DNA of 64,000 bases from Xanthostigma xanthostigma (Eukaryota > Arthropoda > Insecta > Raphidioptera > Raphidiidae). Position numbers and translations under genes: made by a program. The notes beneath the pieces are model-generated. The model was not told the DNA's origin. It did no database searches and was given only the letters and a program-made list of their open reading frames with translations. This document shows positions 10,586 through 24,100 of this stretch, one piece after another (position 1 is the stretch's first letter; each line of letters starts with the position of its first letter). Location: positions 16,634,001-16,698,000 of the forward strand of contig OY754469.1 of NCBI GenBank assembly GCA_963575645.1. The letters are read 5' to 3'.

Positions 10586-12611
10586 TTAACGGACTGTCAG
10601 TTCTTGTAAACTTGTACAAGATGGCGTTTTTATAGCTTGAGCTTTTTCATACAAATCTCGATCGCCAAAATTACGGGCTTTCCAAAGCATTGTTTCACCT
10701 GTAAAACAAAAAAATCCACAATGAAAATGAACTGTTTACTTCAAAATAAATAGATGGCGTGTGTTTAAATCCAAATCAAAAGTACTAACATGTAAGGAAA
10801 ATACTTACGATACTGTCGTTCCCTGTGGCAAGCGTGTTTTAGATTTGTAACAAATTCTTCTTCAATTGATGTTTCTAAACGTCGCAATGAACCTTGATAT
10901 TCTGTATGGAACGTTTCTTTCACATAATATGGTACATTAAGGCTCGCTGTACGTCTCTGAACATTAAACTTCCTGTAGAATAACAAACAAAAATATTCAC
11001 ACCCTCGAAGTGATACAAAACTCCATTTTGACGTGCACGACATACTTGAGCAGTGTACTTTTCTTTTTTTTGAGCATAAAAAACATTAGATTTTTTTTAT
11101 GAAAGCATGCTATTTACGTTTTTTTAACTTTCATTAGGAAACGAAAAATGAAAAAAATATATATAATACTTACTGACTAGGATGTAAACTGTACATTGGA
11201 TCTGATATAAAAAAACTAGACATCATACTGAGGACTATTAAAAGCAAAATTGGTAGCATCTGTACAAATGCCGTGTAGCCACTTTGTTGCTGAAAAAAGT
11301 ACATGCATTACAAACAAAATAACTATTAATTAACTCTCATAATTCACAATTCAATTTACTGGTAAAAAAGAAATAATATGTGACATCATTTCTCGGCATA
11401 TTATCAACAAATTTTTAAATAAAATATTTACTTCGTGTCTTGTTTGTGAATGATGAGTTTCCGGTCTTGCCCATCTTCCCCCACGTCTGACGTATACGTT
11501 TGATTGTCCAGATGGGAAAGCTCCTCCGAAGAACATATTGAACAACTCTTCGGCAGTAACGTCTGCCTCAAAGCCTCGACTATAATGATGGCTTGAAGTA
11601 GAACGGTAGTTACTCATGTTTGGATTGTCGGTTCCGCACAAATCATATTGTTTTCTTTTCTCCGGATCTGTCAAGACTGCCACAGCATTACCTGTTCACA
11701 ATTTACAGAACACCGCGTTACAAAAATGAAATAATGTATCACTACAGTTTACAAATAATTATCAATTATAAAAATACAACGTAGTTGAATAAATCACTAA
11801 CAAAACCTATCATACTTTTTTACTTACCGATGGCCTTAAAAGCCTCAGCTGCCCCCGGACACTTATTTTTATCCGGATGAAGTTGTAAAGCCAACTTCTT
11901 ATAAGCTTTTTTAATATCTGAATCAGGGGCCTCTTTAGAAACTCCAAGTATTTCATAATAATCCTTGCAACGTTTTATGCGTTTCACCTGTACAATTTTT
12001 ATAAATATTAACATAGACTAATTGTGGTACAAAGGTACTATTGTAACACTGAAATAAGGTACCTACTGCATCTAGCTGATCCGGTGTATAATCAAGAGTA
12101 CTCGATGATGATTTTGGCTCTTCTTGTCTCGATGCAGACAAGTGTCTTTTGCGTGGCTGCGCAGATTCAGTTGGTGCTTCGGGCATTTTAGACAATTTTG
12201 TTAATAAATCTAAAATGTAAAAGTAGATCGTCCTTTATTGGAGTCTGTGCTGCGTTTTAATAAAAATCAATGTACAACGAACTCATGTCTATGGATTAGA
12301 TTACATTTAGATTAGATTTATATGGCGTGATAAGACACTTGATATCTCACAAACACTGCGACCTAAAAGATCTTTTATACAGACGTCTATACATACCATT
12401 AAGTAAAAAAACATTATTTTCACAGAAAAGTGTCAACATAAATTTAATAGTAAAACAATAATAAATGATTTAAACCTTTGGCCTTCTGTGATGGATAGAG
12501 TTTTTCAGCTTTTATTAAAAACTTTTCAGCTTTATCTCGATTGCCGTCAGTCAGATGTTTTTCAGCAATTTTAATACAACGATCAGCTTCATCTTTATTA
12601 CCATCCAACAT
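10586..12611 (-). CDS. DNAJB12: DnaJ homolog subfamily B member 12/14 (ER membrane J-protein)
   Basis: Tail-anchored-like ER J-protein. The B12/B14 family recruits cytosolic Hsp70 to the ER membrane for membrane-protein folding and ERAD. Minus-strand exons: 12611-12476, 12209-12067, 11987-11828, 11691-11432, 11289-11174, 10972-10809, 10698-10586 (stop). They total 1092 nt and give 363 residues. The start [20 protein letters not shown] matches the family N-terminus (MESNKDEAERC in human). The J domain covers about residues 102-166, with HPD at 130-132. A Gly/Phe-poor linker with [19 protein letters not shown] follows. One transmembrane segment ([14 protein letters not shown]) lies near 243-260. 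The C-terminal DUF1977-type region includes [11 protein letters not shown] and ends [14 protein letters not shown]. Splice sites are all GT-AG. Downstream on the same strand lies BAP31, another ER protein, 4 kb away across transposons. Confidence 0.95.
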
Positions 12612-13470
12612 TTTTGCAAAAATGACTTTTTGATAAATATAAGTAATTAAAACTTCTACTAGTTAATTATTGCATTATATCCCCAAAATGAATATTTTTC
12701 CTCTGATTATTCTGACGTCTGCAGAACGATTACAAAAATGTATGTTAAATAATGATCGCTATATATATCCTACTCTTTTAGACTAGAAGCTAGATATGCA
12801 AATCTGCTCACATATAAACATTCTGTTGCATTATACGTAATTCTACTAACCTTTTGCAAATCCAATAGTAGATGTCACTGTTACTGATTTGGATTTACTA
12901 TTACATCGACCAGCGAGACATTTTGTGTGACGTGGTGATTTAAATGAATTGAGAATTATTCTTTCTTTTTATTATTGTCATGTCATGTTTACCGTGTACT
13001 GACGACTTACAGGCAAATTAGAGTATTTTCATGAAAAAAATCCGAAGCAGTTGAAAATCGGCAGGCATATTCCAAAATATTGAAATTTAAATAATTCCTA
13101 CAATCCTACCCTACATCTACGGTGGGACTATGGATGGGAGGATTTTTTTCGCAAAAAAAAAACAACCCCAATTTCGACATGGTCCTAAATTTTTGGATAT
13201 TTTATCTGTCTTAGTCAGTTAAATTGGGCGAAGACCGAGAACAACTGCACCTTTGTCGATCGGTGTAGACGTAGCGGTGTTTAATTTACAGCGTTTGAAC
13301 TATGATGAACTGTCTATTCGTAAATAATTTTTAAAATCGTCAGGAAATTCTTCCCAGAAACTGTTCAAAGCGCCGACTGTTCTTAAACCCAAAGTCTTCG
13401 TTTTTTTTTTATTTTACAAAAAATACAGTTATGCACATTATAGGTACAATAAATATCGTTTTATAATAAA

Positions 13471-13790
13471 CTAGCGCCCCGTCTCGGTTTCACCCGGGTG
13501 CAAAACTGTTCTGGAAATATTACATTGACCTTCCCATCTACACAGCAGAACTATCAAAGTACATTGTTTTGATGTATCTCTAGAGATTTGGCCAGCGTTA
13601 GCCATGTACGCGTACGAAAACAGTTTTTTTTTGACAAAACACCGTCAAAGTTCAGCCGTTTTGTGCAAAAAATTTACATATTACAGAAACCTTCCTCGTT
13701 TATCGCTCTTTCTATTAGGTAGTGACAAGTGACAACCGTATGAAAATCCGTTCGCTAGTTTTTGAGTTTATGATAGCATGAAGTCTTTCT
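13471..13790. repeat. RTE-like non-LTR retroelement tail
   Basis: Starts actagcgccccgtctcggtt and ends with aaaatccgttcgctagtttt plus a short tail. Paired phrases of this kind are typical of decayed RTE-type 3' ends in insects. No coding capacity remains. Assignment is by resemblance only. Confidence 0.45.
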
Positions 13791-14235
13791 CTTCTTTCTC
13801 TGTAATCTATATTAGGTATAATGTATAATGATACGCATTTCTAGAAATGTATTAATTTTATGTCTTATAATCTTATATAATTGTAACAAACCCTCGAAAA
13901 AAGACGATTGGTTAACAGACGCTGTCCGATAACCATTGGGGCGAAACGACCCATAATCACTTATTAAAGCCTACATTGTAATTTGTAATTACTGTGTATG
14001 AGTGTTATACCTGCTATAGTGGCTATTGTTACAATTTGTTACTTGGGAGGAAGCTTACCCCCCCCCCCCCCCCCCGACACGCCCTTCACCGTCAAAATTA
14101 ATTCTTAAATTTTAATTACTGACAGCAGCAATACAATAGAATTAATCATAAATCAGTTTTATTAATTAACTACTCAACAAACAATGTCAACTTTCAGTTA
14201 ACAACATTTGCAGTGTGTAGGTATCTAATATCTAT

Positions 14236-14714
14236 AAATCTAAATATATATAAAAGGAAGCCGTGACTGACTGACTGACTGATCTATCAACGCACAGCTC
14301 AAACCACTGGACGGATTGGGCTGAAATTTGGCACACAGATAGTTATTATGAAGTAGGCATCCGCTAGATTTTTGAAAATTCAATCCCTAAAAGAGTGTAA
14401 CGGGGGTTCAAAATTTGCATCGAGAAATCATATAAGATAGATTCGAAAATGCGCAGGATTACTCCTTTCAACAAATAAATAAACACCTGTTTTAAAAAAC
14501 AGCCCCTTTAGAGGGTGAACAGAGGTAAATAGTCTAAAAATCAACATAGGTGCCATTTTCAAGGTTTGTCAGGACGTTGATCACGTGAATATCTCCAATT
14601 TTGAAATTGATTAGGGGAGGTCTACGTCGAGAAAGGAGTAATTATGCCAAACAATGGGAATGCATCCGTGTTTCGTTTCAATCGCGTGCGAAGCCGCGAG
14701 TAACGGCTAGTCAT
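14236..14714. repeat. Dispersed insect repeat with gactgactgactgac head
   Basis: Begins atatataaaaggaagccgtg followed by gactgactgactgac. It then continues with phrases common in this insect repeat class (accactggacggattgggct, gaaatttggcacacagatag). It ends gcgaagccgcgagtaacggc plus tagt. No ORF. The family is widespread in insects; its class is not assigned here. Confidence 0.6.
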
Positions 14715-15621
14715 AATATAAAATTTTCACTTATTAAACTTTTTTTATTATAAACTTTTGGCTTTTACACATTAATTCAACTTTAACTTTATGAGTCTCG
14801 GATCAAACAAGGGTTCATAACAAGTACAAAAATGGTATACAAGGCTAAAATACATTCAGGTTTTTATAAACAAAAGAACTCGTTTAGACAATTGAGAAAC
14901 GCTACGCGTTTGCCATTAATCTTCATGTAATGGAAAGTAAAGTGACTGTTAATGTTGTATTGATCGGTAAGAATTGTTTGTTAATCAAATGTTTAGGGTG
15001 CTTTCAAAATACTTAATATTTTGGTAAACTTACAAGCACAGGACATTGTTCAACAAAGTAAACGAATCAGAGACGTGAAAAGTGTTCCAGTGAAGTATGG
15101 TTAGTTTTACTGTAAGATTGTGTAATTAATTGTCAAAATAACCCTCATTAACATACGTTATTTGTAAAAATATTTTTTATGGTATTTCATGTCAAAAAAC
15201 AATAGGTTTCCGTTAGACCCTACGGTACGGAACCCTAAAAAACGATTGATAAAAGAAATTATTCGTTTACGCCTGTAAATAGGCAAAATCATTATGGCCA
15301 ATATTTGAATATATTATTCAAAGTGACCAATGTTGTCATAGAGTATATTTCTGTGCAAATTTGGCGACTTTTATAATTAACTAAATATCAAAACGTCAAA
15401 ACTGTTAATGTCTTGTTACTAAATTAATTATTTAGAAATGCGTATTAAAATATAAGGAAGAATGAAACTATTATGTATTTATTCAAATTTCTGATAATGT
15501 ATTATATGTAATAACATTATAATATGTAATAACATAATTTTCATTTATGTTCAGACGTTAAAAGTATAGGTACTAATTACTTAGGTTTTAATTTGATGTT
15601 CAGTTCTAATTGCGTCCCAAT

Positions 15622-16320
15622 CAGTGTGGGATTTACGTTTGAGAGGCCCCTGGGCACTTTTCATGTGGGGGAAATATTAATGTGCAGTATTAAACCCAAG
15701 TAAGCATTGATCCTTTATTTTTAAGGGTCATTTGTAGGCAGTGAATTCATAGCGAATAAAAAATCTTTAATAATTTTTTGAAAATGTTAATTTTATTACA
15801 ATTTTATATCATCAACAAAATTATTCCTTTCACAATTTTGAAAAATATTTTGGTATTAACGACGGAGTGCGAGGCAATACATTTTCTCTTTTTGAATATT
15901 GCAACATACTAAACATTGATTTGTAACTCTTAGCATTTACTTTCTAATAAACAGTCTTTATCATAACCATATACGTTATTCAATAAATAAAATTATCGAC
16001 CAATTTTTCAGACAATATATTTTGATTTTGCATATACGTTATTATTAAATATATGATCATAATTCATAACTAATACTACATCTCACTCTTTCTCCACTTA
16101 CTCTATTTTGCTTTTCTTCTTTCGTTTTCGTTTCCTTGTAATCACGTAATTTATACACTTTATCCTATTAAAAAAAAAAGAACTTTATTTCTACATAAAA
16201 ATTTTCAAGCTTTTTTTCGACAAAACGGTTTATAATTTCATCTTTCACATTTTCGGGGGCCCCAATTATGTGGGGGCCCTTGGCACGTGACCCAAGTGCC
16301 CTTATGTAAATCCGGCACTG
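15622..16320. mobile_element. Non-autonomous hAT element (699 bp)
   Basis: Left end cagtgtgggatttacg and right end taaatccggcactg are imperfect inverted repeats, flanked by a perfect 8-bp duplication gtcccaat (15614-15621 and 16321-16328). The subterminal regions are rich in ggcccc/ggggcc. The termini resemble those of the element at 53581-54663. No transposase remains. Confidence 0.85.
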
Positions 16321-16443
16321 GTCCCAATTATAATGTATACCTATATACACATCCGCAGTTTGTTATAAATTATTTCTAAAAATAACCAAAATGGCGTTTA
16401 CATGATGGACTGAATTACTAGGCTCACCATTTACGTCACGTGC

Positions 16444-16545
16444 TATAAATAAAAATTGACTTTCGTAAAGCTTCATCATGCCAGCTTTTCAGTTAGTCGT
16501 GTGACTTTAGTCTTATTCGATCGTACGTTAATTATTTCAATTTAA
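16444..16545 (+). promoter_or_regulatory. Candidate promoter and noncoding first exon for the coiled-coil gene
   Basis: TATAAATA at 16444 is followed by an arthropod-type initiator match TCAGTT near 16490. A possible donor lies after 16545 (tttaa|gtgagt). A fitting acceptor (ttatttacag) precedes 18077, 59 bp before the start codon at 18136. The TATA-to-initiator spacing of about 47 bp is longer than usual, so this is only a candidate. Confidence 0.3.
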
Positions 16546-18076
16546 GTGAGTTATCCTTTTTACCTATTTTACATTACAGTAAGAGATGTTCAATTTTTTT
16601 AACAATACATTTTTAAATTTCAAAGCTTCTTTCTTATCTATATTTTCTCCATACTAACATGTATTGTAATAACATGTTCATTATATGCAGAAAATGTTGT
16701 GAAATATTGTGTAATGGCATTTTTAAAACGTTTTTTATAAAATATTATATTGTTTAGTATTCGGGTGTCTTCGTTTTTTACAAAATAAATAACAGGAAAA
16801 GCGCCTTAATTAAATACGTCGCGGTTAGCACAAAATATCATCTATTATTATAATATTATAATTATTATATTGGATATCACGTTATGAAACAATATTTTTA
16901 TAACACGAACATGCAAAATGGTATTTTACATGGTTACGGACCGTGCGTAAACAGTCGCATTATGAACCGTGCGTAAAATAATAGTTTATGTATCAAGAAC
17001 GTAATAAAGTATATTATTGACGAGTAACATTATGTTACAATGAGCGTCGCAGCCAGATTCAACGAGTCATTATATCATTGGTCCGATATATATATTATTA
17101 TTTTTGCACTGCTCCCTACAAAATAGCTGTTTTTCACTTCATTCTCAGAAATATATTTTCAAAATTTTTGACATTGTATTTTTGTTGCAAACACTTCTAA
17201 ATATTAGCGCACCGACGTTTGGTTTACTTTACGCATTAGTGTTAAATGAAATAAAAACAGCTATTTTATAGGGGATGAAGCAAAAAGTCCTTTTTCGACA
17301 TATGTTTCTCTTTTGTTTCGCTTTTTACACACGACTGTCACTTTTTACGCACATCCGTTTACATGTTCTTGTTATAAAAAGTGTCATGCGTGACAAGTGT
17401 CCCCTCTTTAAAAATCGTGCAAAACTCGTTTCCGCCTCCAATTCGCTTCGAAACAGCGCACTTGTTTTAAAAAGACCCTTCTCACATTTGTTACCCATAT
17501 TATTGAAAAATTTAAAAACTGAATTAACATTTAAAAACAGTAAATTGTTAACTGCACATGTATTATTATGAATTTATTGATTGGAAAGAAACAAATGAAA
17601 TTATTTAAAAAAAAAAAAAAACAGTTCATACTTTAATTGGTTTGTTAGAAAAAATGCAAATTATAAAACTATATGGGAAGTTTTTCTATAAATTAAATAT
17701 TGTAACAAAAATCTTTTGTTTTATAGTGATTCAGAGAATTGTTCGCGTAATAATATTATATATATTCTGACAATATGATACATATTTACAAATTTGTCCC
17801 ACAAAACAAAGGAATAACATATATAGGACATTAATTGGCTACAATCCAACACCTAAAATAGATGAATACGTAAATACTAATATGTCCACTTTAGTACGAA
17901 ATAAATTTTCCCCGAAAGACTATAACGCATTATAAATACGATGAAATCTTTTCTATTTTAGTTGTATTTTGTCATTTGATTTTAGACCAAATCTCACAAT
18001 CAATTGCTACAACTTCATGGTAAACATATTAGGATTAAATAAGTATACAATTTTTAACTATTGAATTTATTTACAG
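16546..18076. other. Sequence upstream of the coiled-coil gene, possible first intron
   Basis: AT-rich with a small inverted-repeat element at 17101-17287. No other coding region seen. If the candidate exon at 16490-16545 is real, this is the first intron. Confidence 0.4.
17101..17287. mobile_element. MITE with tttttgca...ataaaatagctg ends
   Basis: The left end (tttttgcactgctccctaca then aaatagctg) mirrors the right end (cagctattttataggggatg then aagcaaaaag). The same end sequence recurs at 57008-57311 and, single-ended, at 60930-60961. Confidence 0.75.
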
Positions 18077-18135
18077 ATAAGTGAATCGAAAGTGTAATAG
18101 TATAAAAAATAAAATACCGGAGCTGCCCCTGTACA

Positions 18136-21100
18136 ATGGGAAGTGCTTATAGTCAACCCTGGACAAACTTCTATAATGCTAGTCAAACTTCTGTCGATAA
18201 CAGCGATACAGCAATACATTTAAATCAGACAAACAAATCGACATCAGAAAAATATAAAATGGAAGCAAGTAATAACGATAATAAGACGGAAAACTCAAAT
18301 GATCAAATATCAGAAGGAACGAAAAGTGAATGCTCAGATAAAATAACAGTAGAAAAACATGTAAGCAACGAAACATCTGAAAACAGTGTTTCACCTGAAA
18401 AGAAATTATCAGAGGAACAAAGTTCAACAGGAGCTATAAAAAAATCTACGTCAGCTGACGAAATGTTAGAAAATAAATCATTAGCGTCAAAAAAATTAGA
18501 ATTATTTAAAAAATATTTGGCTGAAAAGGAAGAAGAACGACAAACAATTGTCAAAGAAAAGAAGCGCGAAATGGAGGAAGTACGATTGGAACTGGAAAAA
18601 CAAAAAGAAGAAAATAAGCAGTTAAAACTGTTGTTAGCACAAAGTGATAACGAAGATCCAAATAAAACTAGCAGTGAAAAAACTACAGGCATATTGTTGC
18701 AAGAAATTCAACAGTTTCGTAATGAAATTAGCGAATTGAAAGATCAATTGAAAAATAAAGATGAAATCTGTGACAAGAACCGCCAGCTAAGGGTAAACAC
18801 TATATTAAATTCGATTCAATACTGCTGTATTGTTCCCGTGATTTCATATTTATATTTTTTCTTTTTTAGATTGATTTAGCAAATTCACAACAAGAACTTC
18901 AAAAAATAAATACGGAGTTCGCAAATTTCGAAAAAGAAAGATCTGACTATAAAGTTCACGTCGCAGCTCTTAAAGAAGTCATTAAAGTTTCGAAACAAAT
19001 GCTCGAAGTTCGCGAAGCTCAACTGTTAGAGGTTGGATTCTGTTTGTTTTTCTTTTTTTTCCGTTAATATGATTATCTAAATAAATGTTTAAATTTCAGC
19101 TACGTAGCAAAATATCAGACATCGAACAAGCATTGAATGACCGAGAAACTCAGACATTATCAATGGATTTGAGACTTGAATATGAACGTCAATTAACAAA
19201 TATAAAAAATTTGAAAGCGCTTTATGAAGAACGCGCTAGGATTGCCCGAATTGAACGAGAGAATATGAGTGAACAGCTGGAAGAAACAAAACAGAAATTA
19301 GAAGCGGAACACAGCAAAAATTGGTAAGCAATATAATTATTGTTAGCCCTTATTTAAGTAATCACGAAAAATTAAAAAAAAAAAAAAACGTTGCATAAAC
19401 GATAAAAGTGAATCATTGTGAAATATTTTTTAAACTCTGCAAATGGACCCGGGCTTCTAGGTCACATTTCTAAAATCTGCCAACGGTAATATTAGACATT
19501 TGCGAGTTTTTTTAACAACACTGATTTGGAAAATCACCAACTCGAATAAAAATTAAGCGTTTAAATTTTATTTTGAAAGAGTACCGTCAAGTGTGTCAAG
19601 TATCGTAAACGAAAAAAAAATCTAAGAATTGGCAGTTGGCACAAAACAAATTCCAATTTATATCACCCGTAAAAAAGCTGTTGTTAATACATTACATATA
19701 GATATTTTTATTTTGGCATTTCCTGTATGTAAATTTTGTATTATGTATTTCAATCTACACTTCTCATTATTTTTAAAGTAGATGAATTTTGCTAAAAATC
19801 CCAACGAAAAAATAACATCCCGATATTCTTTCAAATAACACGTCAATAGTTAGAAAAGGTGGAAATGCAGGCATGCTATATTTTCAAGCTAACGAGTAAC
19901 GGATCATGACGTATCAATATGAAAAATAAATTCATATGTATAGTTTTGTTGAGTTGTGACTAATTGTTACAGCAGCGTGCATTACTAAAGCAAAATGTTA
20001 AGAATGATTTGAAAATAATGACGAGAGTTCAAAAAATTACGAGAAATCATTCATCGTACAAAAAAGTGTTAGCCGAACCAGAGATAATATCTCTGAGCCG
20101 AACTCGCATAGAGAGGATTCTGTATCATTTCGTTTTTCGTGAGATCTTTAAGAAAGGATTTCAGTTAAGGCTTTCCTGTAAACTATGAGTAAGGCCTTAT
20201 ATTCTCTATTTATCAAAATTTTAGGCTCAGTAGTTTCCGAGATTGTTGTTGCTCGATTTTTGTATATATTTTTCTTCAATATCTTTATTATCAACTATGC
20301 ATTTTAAAATTATAGAAAAAATATATTTGTAACGAGCCTTTTCATATGATACGTCACATGACGCACATAAAATTTGTTTTTTAATTTTAATTTGCCCCTT
20401 AACATTTTAACCCCCAACGATCGGAATTCGTTTATTTACGTTATACGTTCGTGATTGGGCTATCTCACTCTATATATTATATATTATGTACCAAATTTCA
20501 ACTTTTTTCGTACAGAAGATTCAGAGAAAATAAACTACGACAGACGAGAGGAATCCTATACGGTTTCTGTTTTTTTTTTTATTGTACGAAACCCTAAAAA
20601 GAAGCTAGAATACAACGCGATTAAACGTCTAAAAGTTCTTCAGGTGTGATTTTTTTTCGATTCAAACTTTTATCAGCGCACCCGAATCACGATACTACTT
20701 TGTATCACGATTGTGCGGTTCACTCGTATCGTCAGATACAGCAAGCCCGCACACTACTCGCTGAAATATACAACTGATGTATCGCAAAAGCGCGATTGTT
20801 GAAAACACATAACACAACTATGATAAGTCATGAGTTTCTTATGAGACCGCACTCTTCACATGCAGGCGCGGGAATATGAAACAAACGAATCGAACACTAG
20901 ATTGCGTAGAATACGTCAAATCGCATTGCAGTTGCGATACAGTTGCTAAACTGCGCGTTTTTGCTATAGAGTGCCTATAATTTACATTTGATTAATTATT
21001 AAGAACTAAAGAGTTGAGTGACTTCCGTGTTATTTTAGATAATTATATTATGATAGACCGGTGATCGAACTTTTAAACTAATAAACACATGAAAATAGAA

Positions 21101-24100
21101 TTAAAATGCATATTGCTTGTCATTATGCCATTATCTGGTCGTTATTGTAGTCATTACTTGACGAAGTTGGAGTTTTGCCAATTTTTTTGTTTCTACGACG
21201 TAAAGACTTATACAGAATGTTTCCAAATAAAAATAAATCTATATATTAGTAAAAAAATCTTTGTTTGGCAAAGAATATGCACAACATTTCCAGTTTATTT
21301 TTAAACATTTTGCCTCCAATTAATGTTTTGTTATAAATAACAGGTCTATATAGAGTCTAGAGAGTGTCTAGACTTTTAGAGATGTTTTTTTTTTTTTAAT
21401 CAAGTTGTATAAATATGGTGGAACGGAAGTTATGGCATTCATTTGTTTAAATTATATTGTTTTGTTTTGTTATTTTTCCAGTGAGCTGCAACAAAGAATC
21501 GAAGAACTAGAAACAGATGTTTCCGAAAAACAAGATGAAGTATCTTCCATACAGTCAGAACTTGGTCTTGCACACGCAGATTGTAAAGGATTAAGAAACG
21601 AAATGACTGTTATAAATCAGGTATTAATGCTATTCTGCATGGCCGGTGTTAAAATTAAAATAGCTGTTAATTTTCTGTTTCATCACAAATTTAATTTACG
21701 TGATGTTAATTTGACTTACATGCTAGCGAGGTCAGTGGCAGGACGTCTGCCTACCGGATCCGGTAGTATGATATAAAATATCAATACTTATGGTTAATAA
21801 TTAAAAATAATAAATAATTTATTATTGCATATTATGTAATATTGCACTCTGACTTTGACATGGACACAATTTTTTTTTGCGAGAATGTGGAAGTAAAATG
21901 TTTTTTAGAAAAACCACATACTATACTAACACTAGTCAAATCAATAATTTCCGAATTACAAGCGATCAACTTTCCCTTTATTATATTAACTTTAAAAACA
22001 TCTTAATTCATATACAAAATATGTATATTCATTTAACTATTTGATTCCAGTTATTTTCGCAAATTTTACTTGGTTTTAATAATAGCCAAGATGTGGATTT
22101 GGATAAATTAATAAAACTTCTAGAAGAAAATCACGATCTGTTGACAGACATCGTTATTAATGAAGAATCGCCTGAAATATCTTCAGCGTTACCCAAAGTG
22201 TTGCTTGATTTAGTTAATCAAATTAGTAACCAAGACGTCGCTGCAACAGTTCAAGATAAAGAAGAGAACACCACTGAAAATTCTACAAAACCTGAAGAGA
22301 GCGCGTGTCAGACGTCAAATCATTTTAGCAATCCACAAGAAATAGCAAATAATTTGCCAAAAGTCTGGAGAATTTTAACTGAACTGTTGAGTCAGCAAAG
22401 CCAACAAATAATTCAACCTGTTCAATTGGCTGAAAGTTACGCCCGGCCACAGGAAGGAAAAAATCCTTGCTATAAATCGGTTGAAACTCCAGCCGGCAAA
22501 CATTATGTTTTAAGTGTCAGCAAAACTTATATTAGACTAAAGGTAATTAATATTTAAATCGAGTTTCCTCTTTTTCCGGAAATTTAATCTGATAAGCAAG
22601 ACCGCGGGTTGTATCCAAGAAAAAAATATTCCAGCCAATTGGGTGACGGGACCATTCCAACTTCAAAAATGTTGACATTTGATTATAATAAAGAAAATAA
22701 AATTTCTGATATCGTGTGAGGTGACGCGGGTAATTGCTAGTATTCAATATGATGTTTGCTATTCGTTGCCATGGTTACCTACATAATATGTTCCACGTCA
22801 TGTAAACATGCCGAACTTGTTTATTTCTAACAGATCCATAAAACAAAAGAGCGGCTGACTTTTTTTTATTTTCAAAATATTTCCGAAACTATAAAGTTTA
22901 GAAAAAAAAATTTAACTAAACTTTCTTGAAAAAATAAATAAAATAATAAGCCGTTATGAAAAGTATACCATTATTATATAAAAAAACACCGTTATAGCAA
23001 ATAATCTCTTTTGCGCATGCGCCGATTTTCCCCCAAAACAATAGGGCTCTTCATATTTGCATACCAAACATCCTCCCAAAATTTGGTTTTGATCCGCTTA
23101 CCCGTTTGACCTGTATCGTGTTCACAGACAAACAGACGCACAGAGTTTTTCCAAAAATATGTTTTTTGGATTTGGGGTACCTCAAAACGGAAAGATATTT
23201 TTTTAGTACCTTGTGGGTTGGAATGGTAAAATATAATGACATGTTTTTTTTCAGGATCTTATTTTAGAGAAGAAGTCTTTACAAAAGGATATGACAAAAC
23301 TGAAACAACTTAACAATCACTTAGAACAAAGGCTTCAGGATCAAGAAAAAAGACTAGGTGCTGTTTCAATGGAATTAAGTAAAACTTGGCACATGGTAAT
23401 TACTTAATAAGAATAGATTATATTATATTTTCTATTATCGATATTTAAAAATAAATCCGAGTTCAATTAAAATTTTTATTTAGGTTGGGCGTCTACAAAG
23501 GCAGCACCAACAATTACATACTCATGAAAAAATTTTACGTTACGAATTAAGCCAGAAACGTAAAATGCTTAATGAATTAAAAGAAGAGTTGGAATATTGT
23601 CGTGAAAAATGGGAAAAGGCTCGTGAAAAGAATTGCGAATCAGAAAATCAGTGTCAAAAATTACGCACTGAATTCGCTTCGAGAAAAATGAAAGCTATCG
23701 ATGATTCGTCAGAATTTTTGAATAACAGCGGAGAAAGTGGTTACAGTGATGAACAGTCAGGTACGAGTTTTTCACGTCACATATTATTGCAATAGGAAAA
23801 CGAAGTCTCAAAAGGTTGCATTAATTTAATAAATAATGATTTTATTTTTAGGTTGTTCCAGTGAAGAAGAAAGTGACTGTCACTGTGACGAAGATTTGAG
23901 TCTAATAGGAAAAGCTATGAAACAAATTGTTATTGACTGTGAAGGGGATAGACTACAAATTCCTAACACAACTTTTATGGAAAATACTAACAGTAATCAT
24001 TCTGATTCAGATATAACGATTGCTTCGGCATCTTGTCAAGAAGTATTAGCAGAAACCACTCAAAGTAGTAATTCTCATCCAGAGAGTTTAGATGATGATC

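Larger units (their letters stand above)
12612..16443. other. Repeat-rich intergenic region
   Basis: No gene recognised. It contains an RTE-like tail (13471-13790), a poly-C run (about 14060-14076), a gactgactgac-type repeat (14236-14714) and a hAT copy (15622-16320). A short stretch at 15200-15242 (acggtacggaaccctaaaaa) matches the ends of the dispersed repeat also found near 20.6 kb and 51.2 kb. Confidence 0.6.

Noticed and set aside
14055..14080. Poly-C tract as a regulatory G-quadruplex
   Set aside because: A simple homopolymer next to repeats; likely slippage or an assembly-prone run.
18179..18692. Minus-strand ORFs over the first exon of the coiled-coil gene
   Set aside because: Antisense shadows of a Lys/Glu/Ser-rich coding exon.
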